DNA of 64,000 bases, taken from positions 1,684,976 to 1,748,975 of the forward strand of contig NW_003101680.1 in NCBI RefSeq assembly GCF_000003855.2. Direction: 5' to 3'. The stretch comes from Blastomyces gilchristii SLH14081. Its lineage: Eukaryota > Ascomycota > Eurotiomycetes > Onygenales > Ajellomycetaceae. The notes below the pieces were generated by a model. The model saw nothing but the letters and a program-made list of their open reading frames with translations, made no database searches and had not been told where the DNA came from. Every line of letters begins with the position of its first letter. The first letter of the stretch is position 1. Positions 44,535-55,270 of this stretch are shown here, piece by piece. Made by a program: the position numbers and the translations under genes.

Positions 44535-45557
44535 ATGACTGATAAAATACTAAAGTGTACATGTGCAGCTGCTGCAAAAGCTCAGAAGAAGAAGATAAGT
44601 TAGCAGAATATCTCAATAAAACAGTCAGATAAGAAGACTATATATAAATACTATATCAGATGAATTTTTCCTCATTATCTTGAAGTCTCTTATAACAAGA
44701 TAAAGAGAAGCTTAAAGTCATACAAGAACTGTAATCATGATAAAAAGAAATGTGCAATTTTCTTCTCTGAATTAAAAGAGTATATTAACAAGCTAATCTG
44801 AATTCATAATTTTTATATTACTTTATCAGATAATTTCAAGAAATTAGTTAAGAGATTAATATTGAAGATAGTGAAGAATCTGATCAAATAAATTAAGAAG
44901 ACTAGAGTGTGTCATCAGAAAATGAAGAGTGTGACTATTATAATCAAGTCACTGAATACAATTATCAGTGTCACTGAAAAGGCTAGAATCAAGATATAAA
45001 AAGCTATGATAAATATTGAACAGATCAAATTAACAGTTGAGTAGAAGAAAATAGTAATTAAAAAGTTCAAATTGACAGTTGAGTAGAAGAAATTGATGAT
45101 TGAAAAATTCAAATTGATAGTTCAGTATGAAATTCTGGTGACAGTTAACTGCTATATAAAAGACCAGAACTGAGCAATAGCACATCTAACAGACACAATG
45201 AATCAGATGAATTAAAATGTCTTCAACATTGTAGTAAAGATGTATGAAATTTTGAACTGAGTGAGAATATTCTTCAACACTTGATAGAATACTGATGAGA
45301 ATGAGAAGTCTGATAATGCTGACAATGCTGATAATTCTCTTCTCTCTGCCTCTTCTGTCTCTCCTGTTCTCTCTGCTCTCTCTGTCATCTTCACTGCCTG
45401 TCTTATCACTGTTTCTGCTGCTGATGCTGCCTTCTCTGTTCTCTCTGCCATCTGTCTTATCACTGTCACTCCTGCTAGTTCTCTCTACCTCTTCTCTGAG
45501 ATTTCAATGATCAGCCCTGATTTGAACATTTTTCATGATGAAAAAAATGTAAGTTAG
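44535..45557 (+). pseudogene. RIP-degraded 340-codon gene with 42-bp repeats
   Basis: From the ATG at 44535 to TAG at 45555-45557 there are exactly 340 codons in one frame with about twelve internal stops (TGA, TAA, TAG). It starts MTDKILKCTCAAAAKAQKKK, passes a Lys-rich helical segment with SLKSYKNCNHDKKKC, then the 14-aa repeat KLTVExKKxVIKKF type, and ends in a Ser/Ala/Leu-rich segment (SLLSASSVSPVLSALSV). No family is recognised. The Cys/His spacing (CNHDKKKC) may be accidental. It lies in the same direction as the relic at 40795-43860 and opposite to the transposase relic, so it could be an accessory gene of the same element. Confidence 0.5.
45026..45134 (+). repeat. 42-bp tandem repeat, 2.6 copies
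   Basis: Units start with caaatt at 45026, 45068 and 45110; the first two are 42 bp with about 85-90% identity by eye, the third is partial. The period is 14 codons, so it preserves the relic frame. Confidence 0.8.
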
Positions 45558-45613
45558 AATCAGTGAAATGCTTCTCATATTTATATATATAGAAGTTAAT
45601 AATAATGATATAG

Positions 45614-45787
45614 ATGAGTAAACAAACTGTCTGTGAATATTCAGAAACTTCTCAGTCTAAACATTATATTGATCCTGCTCCTCTCTCTGAGAAAACTTCA
45701 ACCAGAATCCCCAAGTTCACTGATATTGACAAGGACAAGGATATACAGATGACAGAGAATGATGAGAAAGAACAGAAAATGATGTAA
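45614..45787 (+). CDS. small open frame at the edge of the AT-rich block
   Basis: A 57-codon frame starting MSKQTVCEYSETSQSKHYID and ending in an acidic, Lys-rich tail (TDIDKDKDIQMTENDEKE). It has no internal stop and more CC dinucleotides than its surroundings. It may be the first exon or remnant N-terminus of another mobile-element gene. Coding status is uncertain. Confidence 0.25.
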   Translation: MSKQTVCEYSETSQSKHYIDPAPLSEKTSTRIPKFTDIDKDKDIQMTENDEKEQKMM

Positions 45788-46303
45788 GAAATCTGCAAGG
45801 AATTGAGTTATCACTAGAGATTATCAATACCAGTGAAGAAGACATTTTTTTAAGTTAGTAGTTAGAGAGATAGGAATTGGTGATATTGTCAATACAATGA
45901 TGATTTTTTCCTGTTCATAACTTGTTTACAGTGATTCCACGGCTAATCCACCATTATATTATATTTTACAGTTCAGTGACGGTGTCGGCGACTGGCACAG
46001 CGGAACAACCATAACCCGGTCGTATAATAAGCCTACGTTTTTCCGGTAAGGAGGCATTCCCGTCTCCCGTAGTAAAGCGTCACTCCAAACGCCAAAGAGC
46101 CGCGGACTTGATCGACGACATCTTTGGCTATGGGTGAAACAGACTCATAAACTTCCGGGCTACGAGAGTTCTGACCGTAATGATATTTAGCCTCAGTTGA
46201 CTGGAGGTTTAGCAACCCCCTGTTCGAATATCCAACAGCTATTTCTAGTCAAGTCCAGTCTCGGAATCTCCCGACTCCTCAGCCCATCTATGAAACCATC
46301 GCC

Positions 46304-47741
46304 ATGGATGTAGCTTACGACCATATCCAGGAGGAGATCCTCACCTCCCACGACACCAACAATAACCAAGAAAATGACCCCTCGAGGCAGGAAGCTGGCT
46401 CGAGCAACGCCGATGCATCCGCTCACTCTTCTCAACGCCCCAATCTCGACTTAGGGGCCGAATTCCAAGAAAAATTCCGCGCCTTCTCTTCAAATCCCTG
46501 GGGCGCCCGTCTAGGTGGGCTATGGGGTAATGTCCGCAAACAGGGAGAAACTTACTACCAAGGAGCGCGCCAGGAGTACGAGGCCGTAAGCGAGGAAGCC
46601 ATTAAAGGCTTTACGGATCTGAGAGCTACTATCGTTGGACGAACTAGAGGGCTATCAACAGGAGGGGCATTGAAAAGCGAGGAGGATGCCAGCGATGGAA
46701 CGGGACAAAAGGGGAAAGATAAGGAAAATGAAGGTGACAAAGAGGGTGACCCCTCAGCGCCTACAGCACCGGGTGCGGAAAAGGACAAGCTTGACGACGA
46801 AACGGATGAAGAGGGGATCATTTCTCGCTTCCGCAGCGAGGCTGCGAAGCGATTGAAGGATATAGAGAAAGCAGAGGACGCGGCAGATGAAGCACTACTG
46901 CGTTTCGGGACCAACATCCGTAATTTCCTTCGTGATGCTGTAAGCATTGCACCCCCTGAGGGGGCCAAGGATGATGAGAAGGTTCTCTTCGAGAGCAAGG
47001 ACGTTGATGGGAAGAGGGTTATCCATACCACGCGATTTGAGGCGCAACTCCATGCTGTCCATTCGAACCTTGACCGGCTATCGCAGGATCCCGTTAGCGC
47101 CGAGTGGTCTAGTTGGAAAAATGAGTTCAAGGTTGATAGCAAGACTAACGAGATCGCGAGCGATCTGGAGACATATCCTGAGCTGCGGAGGGCGATGGAA
47201 GCACTGGTTCCCGAGAAGGTCGAGTATGCTGATTTCTGGTGCCGGTACTACTTCCTCCGTCTGGTTATTGAGACGGAGGAGAAGAAGCGGAGAGAGATGT
47301 TGAAAGGTGTGTCCGCTGTATCTCGTGTCTTTTACTATGTCTTCTAACCACCTGCCATGTTGCTAACGCATCCACACAGGCGCATCCACTGTCGTCGACG
47401 ACGAAGAAGTAGCCTGGGACGAAGACTCCGACTCCGAATCCGACTCACCCTCTACCCCTCAAGTTACCGTCGACAAAGCTGCTGGCGCCGGGCCCACGTC
47501 AGATTCGCCAGCTACTATGTCAGCTTCACGTCTCTCATCCGGTAATGATACATTAAGGGTTGCTGAGCCCCGTTGTTCTAACGATCAACAATCACAAGCC
47601 GACAGCGATGCCAGCTACGACGTTGTCAGCGGCGCTCCAAGCCGCGCCCCGAATAGTCCCCGGGAGAGCGGGATGCCAGCGCCAACTTCCTCGTCTGCCG
47701 CCAAGGCTGACGATGATAGCGACGAGGAAGACTGGGAGTAA
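46304..47741 (+). CDS. DOS2: BSD-domain protein, Dos2-like
   Basis: Exons 46304-47306 and 47380-47741 (73-nt intron, GTGTGT donor, ctaac branch) give 454 aa. Residues ~45-110 carry [20 protein letters not shown] and a helical segment; ~115-170 is a charged linker. The BSD domain is at about 265-325: [34 protein letters not shown] and [13 protein letters not shown], with the paired Phe-Trp residues that name the fold. The tail is acidic with [18 protein letters not shown] and ends DDSDEEDWE, the usual Dos2/BSDC1 ending. Yeast Dos2 interacts with ubiquitin-related factors; the biochemical function is unclear. The symbol is by domain layout and ends, not by proven orthology. The start lies about 400 bases from the AT-rich block. 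Confidence 0.8.
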
Positions 47742-48710
47742 GAAAGAAAGCTGTTTGTCCTGGTGTGAGCGCAGGGCTTGATGTTTGCTTTTAAATTTGG
47801 CTGGCGCTTTTGTGGACTAGATGCACTCTCTCCTCGGCCTGGGTAGCCTACTTGATTGATTATACCTGTCGCGCCGGTTATCTTCCTTTCGCCAAGATAA
47901 TGGTATGAATTGGATGTCGCACCATTACCACAGGATCATTGTATGTGTGCAGGAAGCACTCTGCGCGGGGAATATTGGTTTTTATCTTCTTTCTTTTTTC
48001 CACTCGCTCCGATTGTCATGTCCCTTAACCCATTTATTTCCCCATCTACCTGGCTTTTCTTTTTTCTGTACGTTTTACTTTTGGGAATTGGCGTTATGTG
48101 TCCTTCACTTGAATTCCTTTCGAGATTTTCGTTTAATGTACATACCTTACTGAATATTATTATATCGGGCGTAGAGTTTTGTGGTGGTAATCCGATCCAA
48201 ATGTTGGCTTTTCTTTCCCGAATGCGATGAAACCATTATTATTATTATTTTTCTATTGTCTCTTTGATGCAATTCGTCCTCGTTTTCGGTTTGAGGAGTT
48301 AAACTTCATAACCTACACGGTTGAGCTAGGCGTTTTATTGATAGATTGTTTCAGCTCATGGCTCTAATAATAAAAATTTAAACCCTACGAGTTGTACCAT
48401 ATTTCGAGGTAGGTTAACCCGTACATCTGCTTGATGTTCCGCCTAGCCATGATCTCCATTCAGCAGCTTCATGCCCCCTAGTAAGTTGATATGGTAAATC
48501 AAAATATATAGCTTTTCAACGATCTATCCAGCTACGCTACAGCGGAAACGTACGGTACAGATCCCACACTACGGGATAGGAAAGCTAGAATGCTCCAGGA
48601 TCTAGAGAAAAACGCTTGCATAAACACTCGTTCAATTCATTACCGTATAGTTATCTCAATTTCCTTCCATTTTATCAGTACAAAACAAGCAAAAACCGAA
48701 CACCGCTTAA
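47742..48710. other. intergenic region between convergent genes
   Basis: About 970 bases between the 3' ends of the Dos2-like gene and YRB30; pyrimidine-rich, with short attatt runs near 48235-48250. No gene recognised. Confidence 0.5.
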
Positions 48711-51235
48711 CTAACCACCTGACCCTTCTTTTGAATTTGCTCGTGTCGAACCGTGACTAGCACCTAGCTCTTCATCCTTCTGTCCCGTCACCGGGCGGAC
48801 CAACTGACGGCTCTCTTTCCGTTGCGGCTGTTGCCTTCTGAGTGTCGCAGGTCGCCAACCCCCCTGGGGGGGAGGGCGAATGGACGGTGAAGCTGGCGCT
48901 GACGAATCGATAGGACCTTCTAGCGGCGTTATCGAACGACGAGACGACCTCCTGCGCCCATCAAACTGTTGAATTTCACTGGGTGACCCCAGGTATGGGC
49001 TGTTAAGTGGGGAAGTCCATCCAGCCGCTCGGGGACTCAACGCTGCGGGGCTACGAGTTGACTGTATCGGCCCTTGCTCATACTCAGAGTCCGCACCGTT
49101 GTTTTGGTATTGGTATTCCTCGCCATGTCGCTTCAGGGGACTTTCGTTGTATGGGTCCCAGCCAACTTTACGGCGAGCTTCGGTGCGCACGCGTTGGCGG
49201 TGGTGTTCGTCACCGCCTGCGCCAGTTGCGGAGGACTCTTCCAGGAAGAAGTTGAGAAGTTCATCGGTGATGGAGAGGTGGGATTGTTGCTGAAATTGTT
49301 GGAGGGACGTTAGGCGGAGGAGTGTTTCGAGGAGGGAAAGGGAGGTACGGATGTTGTTGAAGAGGGGGTGAGTAAGGGTGGATTGCTGGTTGGGTAGTTG
49401 TGGCGATGGCTGGGGTGCCACTTGCCGCTGTGGAGTGGGTGTTAGCGATGGGGAGGACGTTGATTTGTCTTCTGTGCGTAGGTGAAGATGTGCCATTTTT
49501 TCCGATATTTGCGGGTCTACAGATTTGGAACGGGAATTGTGAGTTGAGCTTGAGGCTGCGGTTGATGAAGGGGCGGGAGGCTCCGGCTCGGATTCCGCTT
49601 CGGTTTCGGAGTCCGAATCGTCACTTTCGTCGTGGACTTCAAATGCAATCCACTCGAGGTCTAGGCCTGGTGGAAATTTGTATTGCTGAGACTCATTTGG
49701 GTCGTATTGGTGAGTGGGTGATGGAGAATCTCCTCCTAAAAGCTGTGCGTCAAGCTGAGATTGTTCCTCATCTTCTGAGCTTTCACTTGTTTCCTCATCT
49801 CCAAACTTGTCGAAATCAGCGTCCCGTTGATCCATCATGCGTCTAGGAGGGATAGCATTGATGTCCCTTTTCAAAAGCAGTACAGGATTGTTCGTCTCTC
49901 CTTCACTTCCAATATTAAGAATCTTGCCAGTATCAGCGTAGAAGATCTTCGAAATCTCATGAATAGGCACTATCTCCCTGATCCCCGCAAGAGCAACATC
50001 TTCATAACTGCTAACATTTTCAATATCGGTATGTACACGACCATCATCGAGGTCTTCGATAATGAGGAATTGGTATGCAAATTCATCTATCCTGGCTTCT
50101 CCACGAATATTTCTCGTACTAGACCGTTCGTGTAGATGATGTGGGTTCGCATATGATGAAAATATCATATCCATAGGCACACGCCGTACCTTAACCCTCG
50201 CTTTGTGGATTACCTCCTTCCAAGTAGTATTTCGGACACTCTCTTCATCCACAGGACGAATATGCCCTGAAAACAGCATGTACACTGATAGCGTAAATGT
50301 CGGGCCAATTTGCACGGGCTGCGATGGGGACATGGAGTATTGTGTATCCCCGCTGGTTAAAAATGTACTAGCCTGGAGTAATCGTGATGGCGATACCGTA
50401 GCGGGTAGGGATGTTGACAAACTAGCTCCAGAAGTTGTAATGGCAAGGTTTATTAGGGGAACTGCATCTTCAATTCTCTGAAGAAGATTTCGGATATCCT
50501 TGATAATAAATTTGATCTCGTCATCGAGTTTTGCGCGGCTTTTGGATTGAATTGCTCCTTGTCGATACAATTCTTCCAAAGAAACAGCTTTCGATAGCCG
50601 CTCACCAAGGCGTTGAATATCCCACCTTAAAGCCTTGGTAAGTGCTAATGCAGATTCAAGAGAGGTATTACCACGGGCAGCTCTGGAATCATGTTAATAC
50701 TAAGAGAATGTCGCATTGGAAGAGAACCTTACATCAATTCAATCATGTCGATGGCTGGCGATATTATCTAATGATGATACAATATCAACAATCAAGACTT
50801 CCTCTTCAGAACCGCGTAAATGAAATGTTCAACAACAAAGGTAAACGGATTCAAAATAAAAGGGCTTCGTACTTTTATTTTGTTCTGCAAACGGTCCTGG
50901 AGAGTTTGCAGTTCTGCTCGTTCAGAATCGCTAACAGTCTGCTGAACAGTTAGCGGGTTGCAGGAGGCGACGCTGGAAACACAACAGATCCATACCTTCA
51001 GCAGCTTGGAGGACTGTCGGATGGCATATCCAGCAGTAATGGTGATTCCCGACCTTGAGTAGATCAGCAAACCGTCGTATTGATATAAAATGGAAAAGGT
51101 AAAAACAAGCCTCCTACCGGATTGCATAGTTCATTGCCTGCTGCGTCACCTGTTCGTACCCAGTCAGTTGATCTATGATGGAATCCAGGATAAGGGTTCA
51201 AGTCTCCTTCATACCTTTGAAAGAAATACGTCCAT
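48711..51235 (-). CDS. YRB30: Ran-GTP-binding protein, Yrb30-like
   Basis: Binds Ran-GTP and shuttles between nucleus and cytoplasm; in yeast it affects Ran-GTP hydrolysis and nuclear export. Minus-strand exons 51215-51235, 51118-51149, 50996-51053, 50873-50941, 50733-50767 and 48711-50682 give 728 aa. Five short 5' exons (21, 32, 58, 69, 35 nt) assemble the family start: MDVFLSK, VTQQAMNYAIR, SGITITAGYAIRQSSKLLK, LQTLQDRLQNKIK, IISPAIDMIEL, then AARGNTSLESALALTKALRW. This is the RanGTP-binding domain pattern, followed by VQIGPTFTLSVYMLFSGH. After about residue 370 it is low-complexity, acidic then basic. It is longer than yeast Yrb30 (440 aa). Exon 4 has tandem acceptors (CAGCAG), so one Gln may be optional. 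It diverges from SUP35, sharing a 583-bp promoter region. Confidence 0.9.
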
Positions 51236-51818
51236 TGTCGGGAAAGAAGCTGCCGTAATATTGAACTTTCTAGGCAGATGAATACTACTACCACTATCGA
51301 CTCATGTACGCGCGGATAACAAGATTGACTGAGAGATTGGGTTTCGACGAGTAGAGAGAATATAGTACAATGGAAGTTTCTCATGATCTAAAGCTGCTAT
51401 ACAGATGTATTGTCAGTTCGCTTGCCAGCACCATGATGGACGGAGAATACACAACGGCCGAATGCATCAGAGGAGTTAGTCTATTGGCCTCTTGATAGAC
51501 AGATGTTTGTTCTTAGGCCCAAACTGCCTGATTTGGGCTGTTAACGGAAAGGGGCGTGCCAAGCCCACGTGCGCCCACGCGACTTGCCGACGTCATCTTC
51601 AGACGCGATTAACGCTGGAGATGCTAGCTAGGCTTGGATAGGTTTAGTGGCTTGTGCCTAAAATTCAACCTCCCCCTCAGTGACTCTGCACAACTCCAGT
51701 ACCACCTGTCGCCGTCCCCAATTCTGTCGACATTGGGATATATAGAGGCATACTATAGTATTTATATTGTGCTTTCCTTCGTTATAGAGATCAGACCTCG
51801 TGCTCTCGTCCAGCCACC
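51236..51818. promoter_or_regulatory. shared divergent promoter of YRB30 and SUP35
   Basis: 583 bases between two opposite start codons, so it must contain both promoters and 5' UTRs. A GC-rich stretch with cacgtg-like sequence (aagcccacgtgcgcccacgcg, near 51563-51580) lies about 240 bases before the SUP35 ATG. No factor can be assigned with confidence. Confidence 0.6.
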
Positions 51819-54041
51819 ATGTCGAACAAACCGCTGGACTCGTGGGAAGATGACCCCGCTGCCCAAGACGACAACCTATCTCGACAGGCCCAACAGAGTC
51901 TAAACTTGAATAATCAACAGCAGCAGTCATCCTTCCGTCCTGGAGCTTCGTCATTCCAGCCAAGTGCTGCCGCGTTCCAACCAGGCCAACAGTACCAGCA
52001 ATACGGATACCAACAATATGGCCAGGGCTTACCGCAACAAGGGTATGGGGCCTATCAGCAACAGCCGTACGGTCAGTATAACCAAGGTTATGGCCAGGCC
52101 TATGGTCAGCAATATGGAGGCTACAATCAAAATTCTGGAGGGCCTCAGCAAGCCCAAAAGCAGCAACAATGGCGTCCACAGTCTGTTGCTGAACGTCCTC
52201 AAGCTGGTGCTCCTGTCGCCGCGAAACAAACTCCTGCAGCGTCGAAACCGGCAACTACTACTCCTGCCTCTCAGCCGCCAAAGGCCAAGGTCCTATCGAT
52301 CGGTGGCGACGCTATGAAATCCAAAACTCCAAATCCATCCGCAGCCGCCACACCCACTCCACCTTCTTCGGATACTCCAGCCAGCGGTTTACGGAATGCA
52401 AATGGGCCAGCTGCAGCTACGGCCGCGTCGAAGGTTACCGCCGCGAAAGCTATTGAAAAAACAGAGAAGAAGTCCGCTGGTAGCGGCAAGACTTCACCTA
52501 CACCTTCTTCCGGACGGTCTTCTCCTTCACGGGCTGCTGAGGCCAGGGCTGCAATTCGCGACGCAGACGCGGTCGTCAAAGAACAGGCAGCCGATGTCGA
52601 TGAATCTACACTCAGAGAAATTTATGGTGACAAACGCGAACATGTCAACTTGATTTTCATTGGTCACGTTGACGCAGGCAAATCAACTTTGGGTGGAAGC
52701 ATCTTGTATGCAACTGGTATGGTGGATGAACGGACAATGGATAAATACAAAAGGGAGGCCAAAGACGCCGGACGTGAGACGTGGTACCTTTCATGGGCTC
52801 TGGACTTGACAAATGAAGAAAGATCCAAGGGAAAAACTGTGGAGGTTGGACGGGCTTTCTTCAAGACCTCAGGCAATACTCCTGATGGCCCGGTGGAGCG
52901 CCATTATACTATTCTGGATGCTCCTGGTCATAAATCCTTCGTCCCTAACATGATTGGTGGTGCATCCCAGGCAGATGTTGGCATCCTTGTGATCTCTGCA
53001 AGAAAGGGTGAATACGAAACCGGTTTCGAGCGAGGTGGTCAGACCCGCGAGCACGCACTATTGGCTCGAAACTCTGGTGTGAAAAAGTTGATTGTTGCCG
53101 TCAACAAAATGGATGACCCAACTGTTGAATGGAGTAAAGCACGATACGATGAATGTACAACGAAGATTGGCAAGTTCCTTCAAGCCATGGGCTATACCAA
53201 ATCAGATCTCCACTTCATGCCCATCTCTGCGCAGAAGACTATTGGTATTGACAAGCCCGTCCCCAAGGAGCTTGCGCCTTGGTTCGAAGGCCGTGGCCTG
53301 CTCGACTTCCTCCACAACATGAAAATGCCCGAGCGTAAAATAAACGCGCCCTTGATGATGCCCATCAGCGCAAAGTACCGGGATATGGGTACGGTTGTTG
53401 AAGGGCGAATTGAGTCTGGTGTAATAAAGAAAGGCACCACCTACATGATGATGCCCAACCACGAGGAGGTCACGGTTACTGCGTTGTACGGTGAAACGGA
53501 AGACGAGCTTCCTATGGCGACTTGCGGCGATCAAGTCCGTGTTCGGCTTCGGGGTGTTGAAGAAGAAGATGTTATGCCAGGCTTTGTTTTGTGCTCTGCC
53601 AAAAGACCAATCCACTGTGTTTCTGCTTTCGAGGCCAAAATTAGAATTCTGGATCTTAAGAGCATTCTCACGGCTGGCTTCAACTGCGTCCTCCATGTCC
53701 ACGCTGCTATCGAAGAAGTGACTTTCGCTGCCCTGCTGCACAAACTTGAGAAGGATACAGGCAGGAAGAGCAAGAAGCCACCGGCATTCGCCAGCAAAGG
53801 CCAAACAATCATTGCTCGAATAGAGACTATTGGAGGGGCTGGAGCTGTTTGCGTTGAAAGATTTGAGGACTATAACCAGCTCGGTCGGTTCACGCTTCGT
53901 GATCAGGTAAAATACCCCAACTACGTGCATTTTCCAGACCCATTGTTTGAATTATCGCTGACTTGTGTTTTCTAGGGACAAACTATTGCCATTGGCATGA
54001 TTACCAAGCTGATCACAAACGAGCCATCATCAGCAGCGTAA
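51819..54041 (+). CDS. SUP35: translation termination factor eRF3 (Sup35)
   Basis: GTPase that works with eRF1 to release nascent peptides at stop codons. Exons 51819-53906 and 53976-54041 give 717 aa; the last exon is only 22 codons. Residues ~25-125 form a Gln/Gly/Tyr/Asn-rich prion-like N domain with irregular repeats (QQYGYQQYGQG, GYGAYQQQPYGQYNQGYGQ). A Pro/Ala/Ser/Lys M domain follows to about 255. The GTPase core has GHVDAGKST (G1, ~281), DAPGH (G3, ~366) and NKMD (G4, ~429), plus ETWYLSWALD and SFVPNMIGGASQAD. Domains 2 and 3 end with GGAGAVCVERFEDYNQLGRF and, after the intron, GQTIAIGMITKLI. Size and order fit fungal Sup35. It is divergent from YRB30. Confidence 0.97.
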
Positions 54042-54559
54042 AGTAGATTCACGTTTCAAAAGGGATAGCTATTTTGTTTTTTCCTTTCGTTGGTTTTTTG
54101 GTCGGGAGGTTCCACCAGCGGACAGCTGAGGAAAGAGATGGGCGATTTTCATGAGTGGGAAATGCATTGAATGTGGTGGCACGGCACTGGAATAATGCAT
54201 TTGATACCATGACATGACCAACTTCTAGACTATTTTACGATTTCCTTTTGTCAACCTTGTTCTTTATATAGGTTATCTTTAACATAAAAAAAATGGGGCC
54301 AGTGAAATACGGATACAAAATGATTTATCACAGGGGCAGCTCGCTAATCGCGCACTTTCTCAAAGTCATCAGTCATGGCTTGCATTTCTATTTCGTAACT
54401 ATCCATGTAAAACTTTTCCTGAAGTATTGAACAAACAACAAATGAACACTATAAACGCCCTCGATGCTAACCACAATTCCCAGGTAATCTAGCAGGGAAG
54501 ATATGTGAATCATAAAGACCAGAGACATATATGCCAGAGAAATAAAAGGGAGGAATCCA
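54042..54559. other. intergenic region between convergent genes
   Basis: About 520 bases between the SUP35 and TSR2 stop codons. Both 3' UTRs should lie here; a 72-codon minus-strand frame (54388-54606) is not credible. Confidence 0.5.
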
Positions 54560-55270
54560 TCATCGCCTTCTCTTCGAAACGACTTTTGTAAACCCATCCT
54601 CATCAACCAAAGGCTCGGGCAAGAACTTTCCTCGCTCCCATTGCCCGTCTATTCCCCTCTTCGTTTCCTTCAGGGCCTCATATCTGGGTGTTTCAATGTT
54701 CGGGGTGTCATTATTTGATGGCGCGACTGGCACCTGCGCATCCTCCATCTCAACATCATCCGCCCAGTCCCCAACTCCACTCTCGTCGTCATCTTCATCC
54801 TCGTCCTCATCCTCAGGCCCATTAACCTCCACCTTCGTAAAAGTTCCAGCACTAGCACCAGCGGCACCCCCCTTCGCCTTCCACTCGTCCCACATCCTTG
54901 TCACCCCTGTAAAGTCCCCCTTCTGCGTTTCCGTTCTGATCTCCATGATCCTGCGTCCAATATCGCCCGCACTCTCATCGTCAACGACGACATCAAACTC
55001 GTCGTTCATCACTTGTATCAGGACATCCTCAATATCTTCCGCGTCGGTCTCCGGCCGGTCAACGAAGAGTTGTGAGATAGCACCGCAGAGCCAGTCGCGT
55101 TTGTCGCTGGAAGAGGGTCCGCCCCAGGCGCTTTGCACAGCGAGGTTGAGCGCTGGCCAGGAATTGAGGATTAGGGTAATGCCTAGATCGAATTGGGCGG
55201 CGGGGTCTATATTCCCGGCTTGTTCTTGTTTCTTCTCGAGTGGCTGTTGTGTGGAGGGGTTTGCAGCCAT
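54560..55270 (-). CDS. TSR2: pre-rRNA processing protein Tsr2
   Basis: Chaperone that binds Rps26 and delivers it to pre-40S particles; needed for 20S pre-rRNA processing. Single minus-strand exon, 236 aa. The conserved N-terminal domain has FDLGITLILNSWPALNLAVQ, WGGPSSSDKRDWL, DIEDVLIQVMNDEFDVVVDD and a final helical WDEWKAKGG near 130. Then comes an acidic stretch (GPEDEDEDEDDDESG) and GDWADDVEME, followed by a conserved-looking end with EPLVDEDGFTKVVSKRRR. The domain and the acidic tail are those of the family, and the size is normal (yeast Tsr2 is 205 aa). No introns needed. Confidence 0.93.
   Translation of the reverse strand: MAANPSTQQPLEKKQEQAGNIDPAAQFDLGITLILNSWPALNLAVQSAWGGPSSSDKRDWLCGAISQLFVDRPETDAEDIEDVLIQVMNDEFDVVVDDESAGDIGRRIMEIRTETQKGDFTGVTRMWDEWKAKGGAAGASAGTFTKVEVNGPEDEDEDEDDDESGVGDWADDVEMEDAQVPVAPSNNDTPNIETPRYEALKETKRGIDGQWERGKFLPEPLVDEDGFTKVVSKRRR

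Larger units (their letters stand above)
36660..45900. other. AT-rich, RIP-like mutated transposon block
   Basis: Base composition changes abruptly at both ends. Inside, CpG is almost absent (one clear case near 42568, inside the LINE) and GG/CC are rare outside the LINE, while TA, TCA, CTG and CAG remain frequent. Ordinary open frames are short because stop codons are dense, yet reading through them gives long indel-free frames that make protein sense. That is the expected result of repeat-induced point mutation: only C-to-T and G-to-A transitions. The block holds three coding relics and one younger LINE insertion, each listed separately. Confidence 0.85.

Noticed and set aside
45295..45510. 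71-codon plus frame of almost only Leu and Ser
   Set aside because: Wrong frame of the CT-rich repeat; the neighbouring frame belongs to the 340-codon relic.
53202..53930. 242-codon minus-strand open frame
   Set aside because: Lies inside SUP35 on the opposite strand; no motif of its own.
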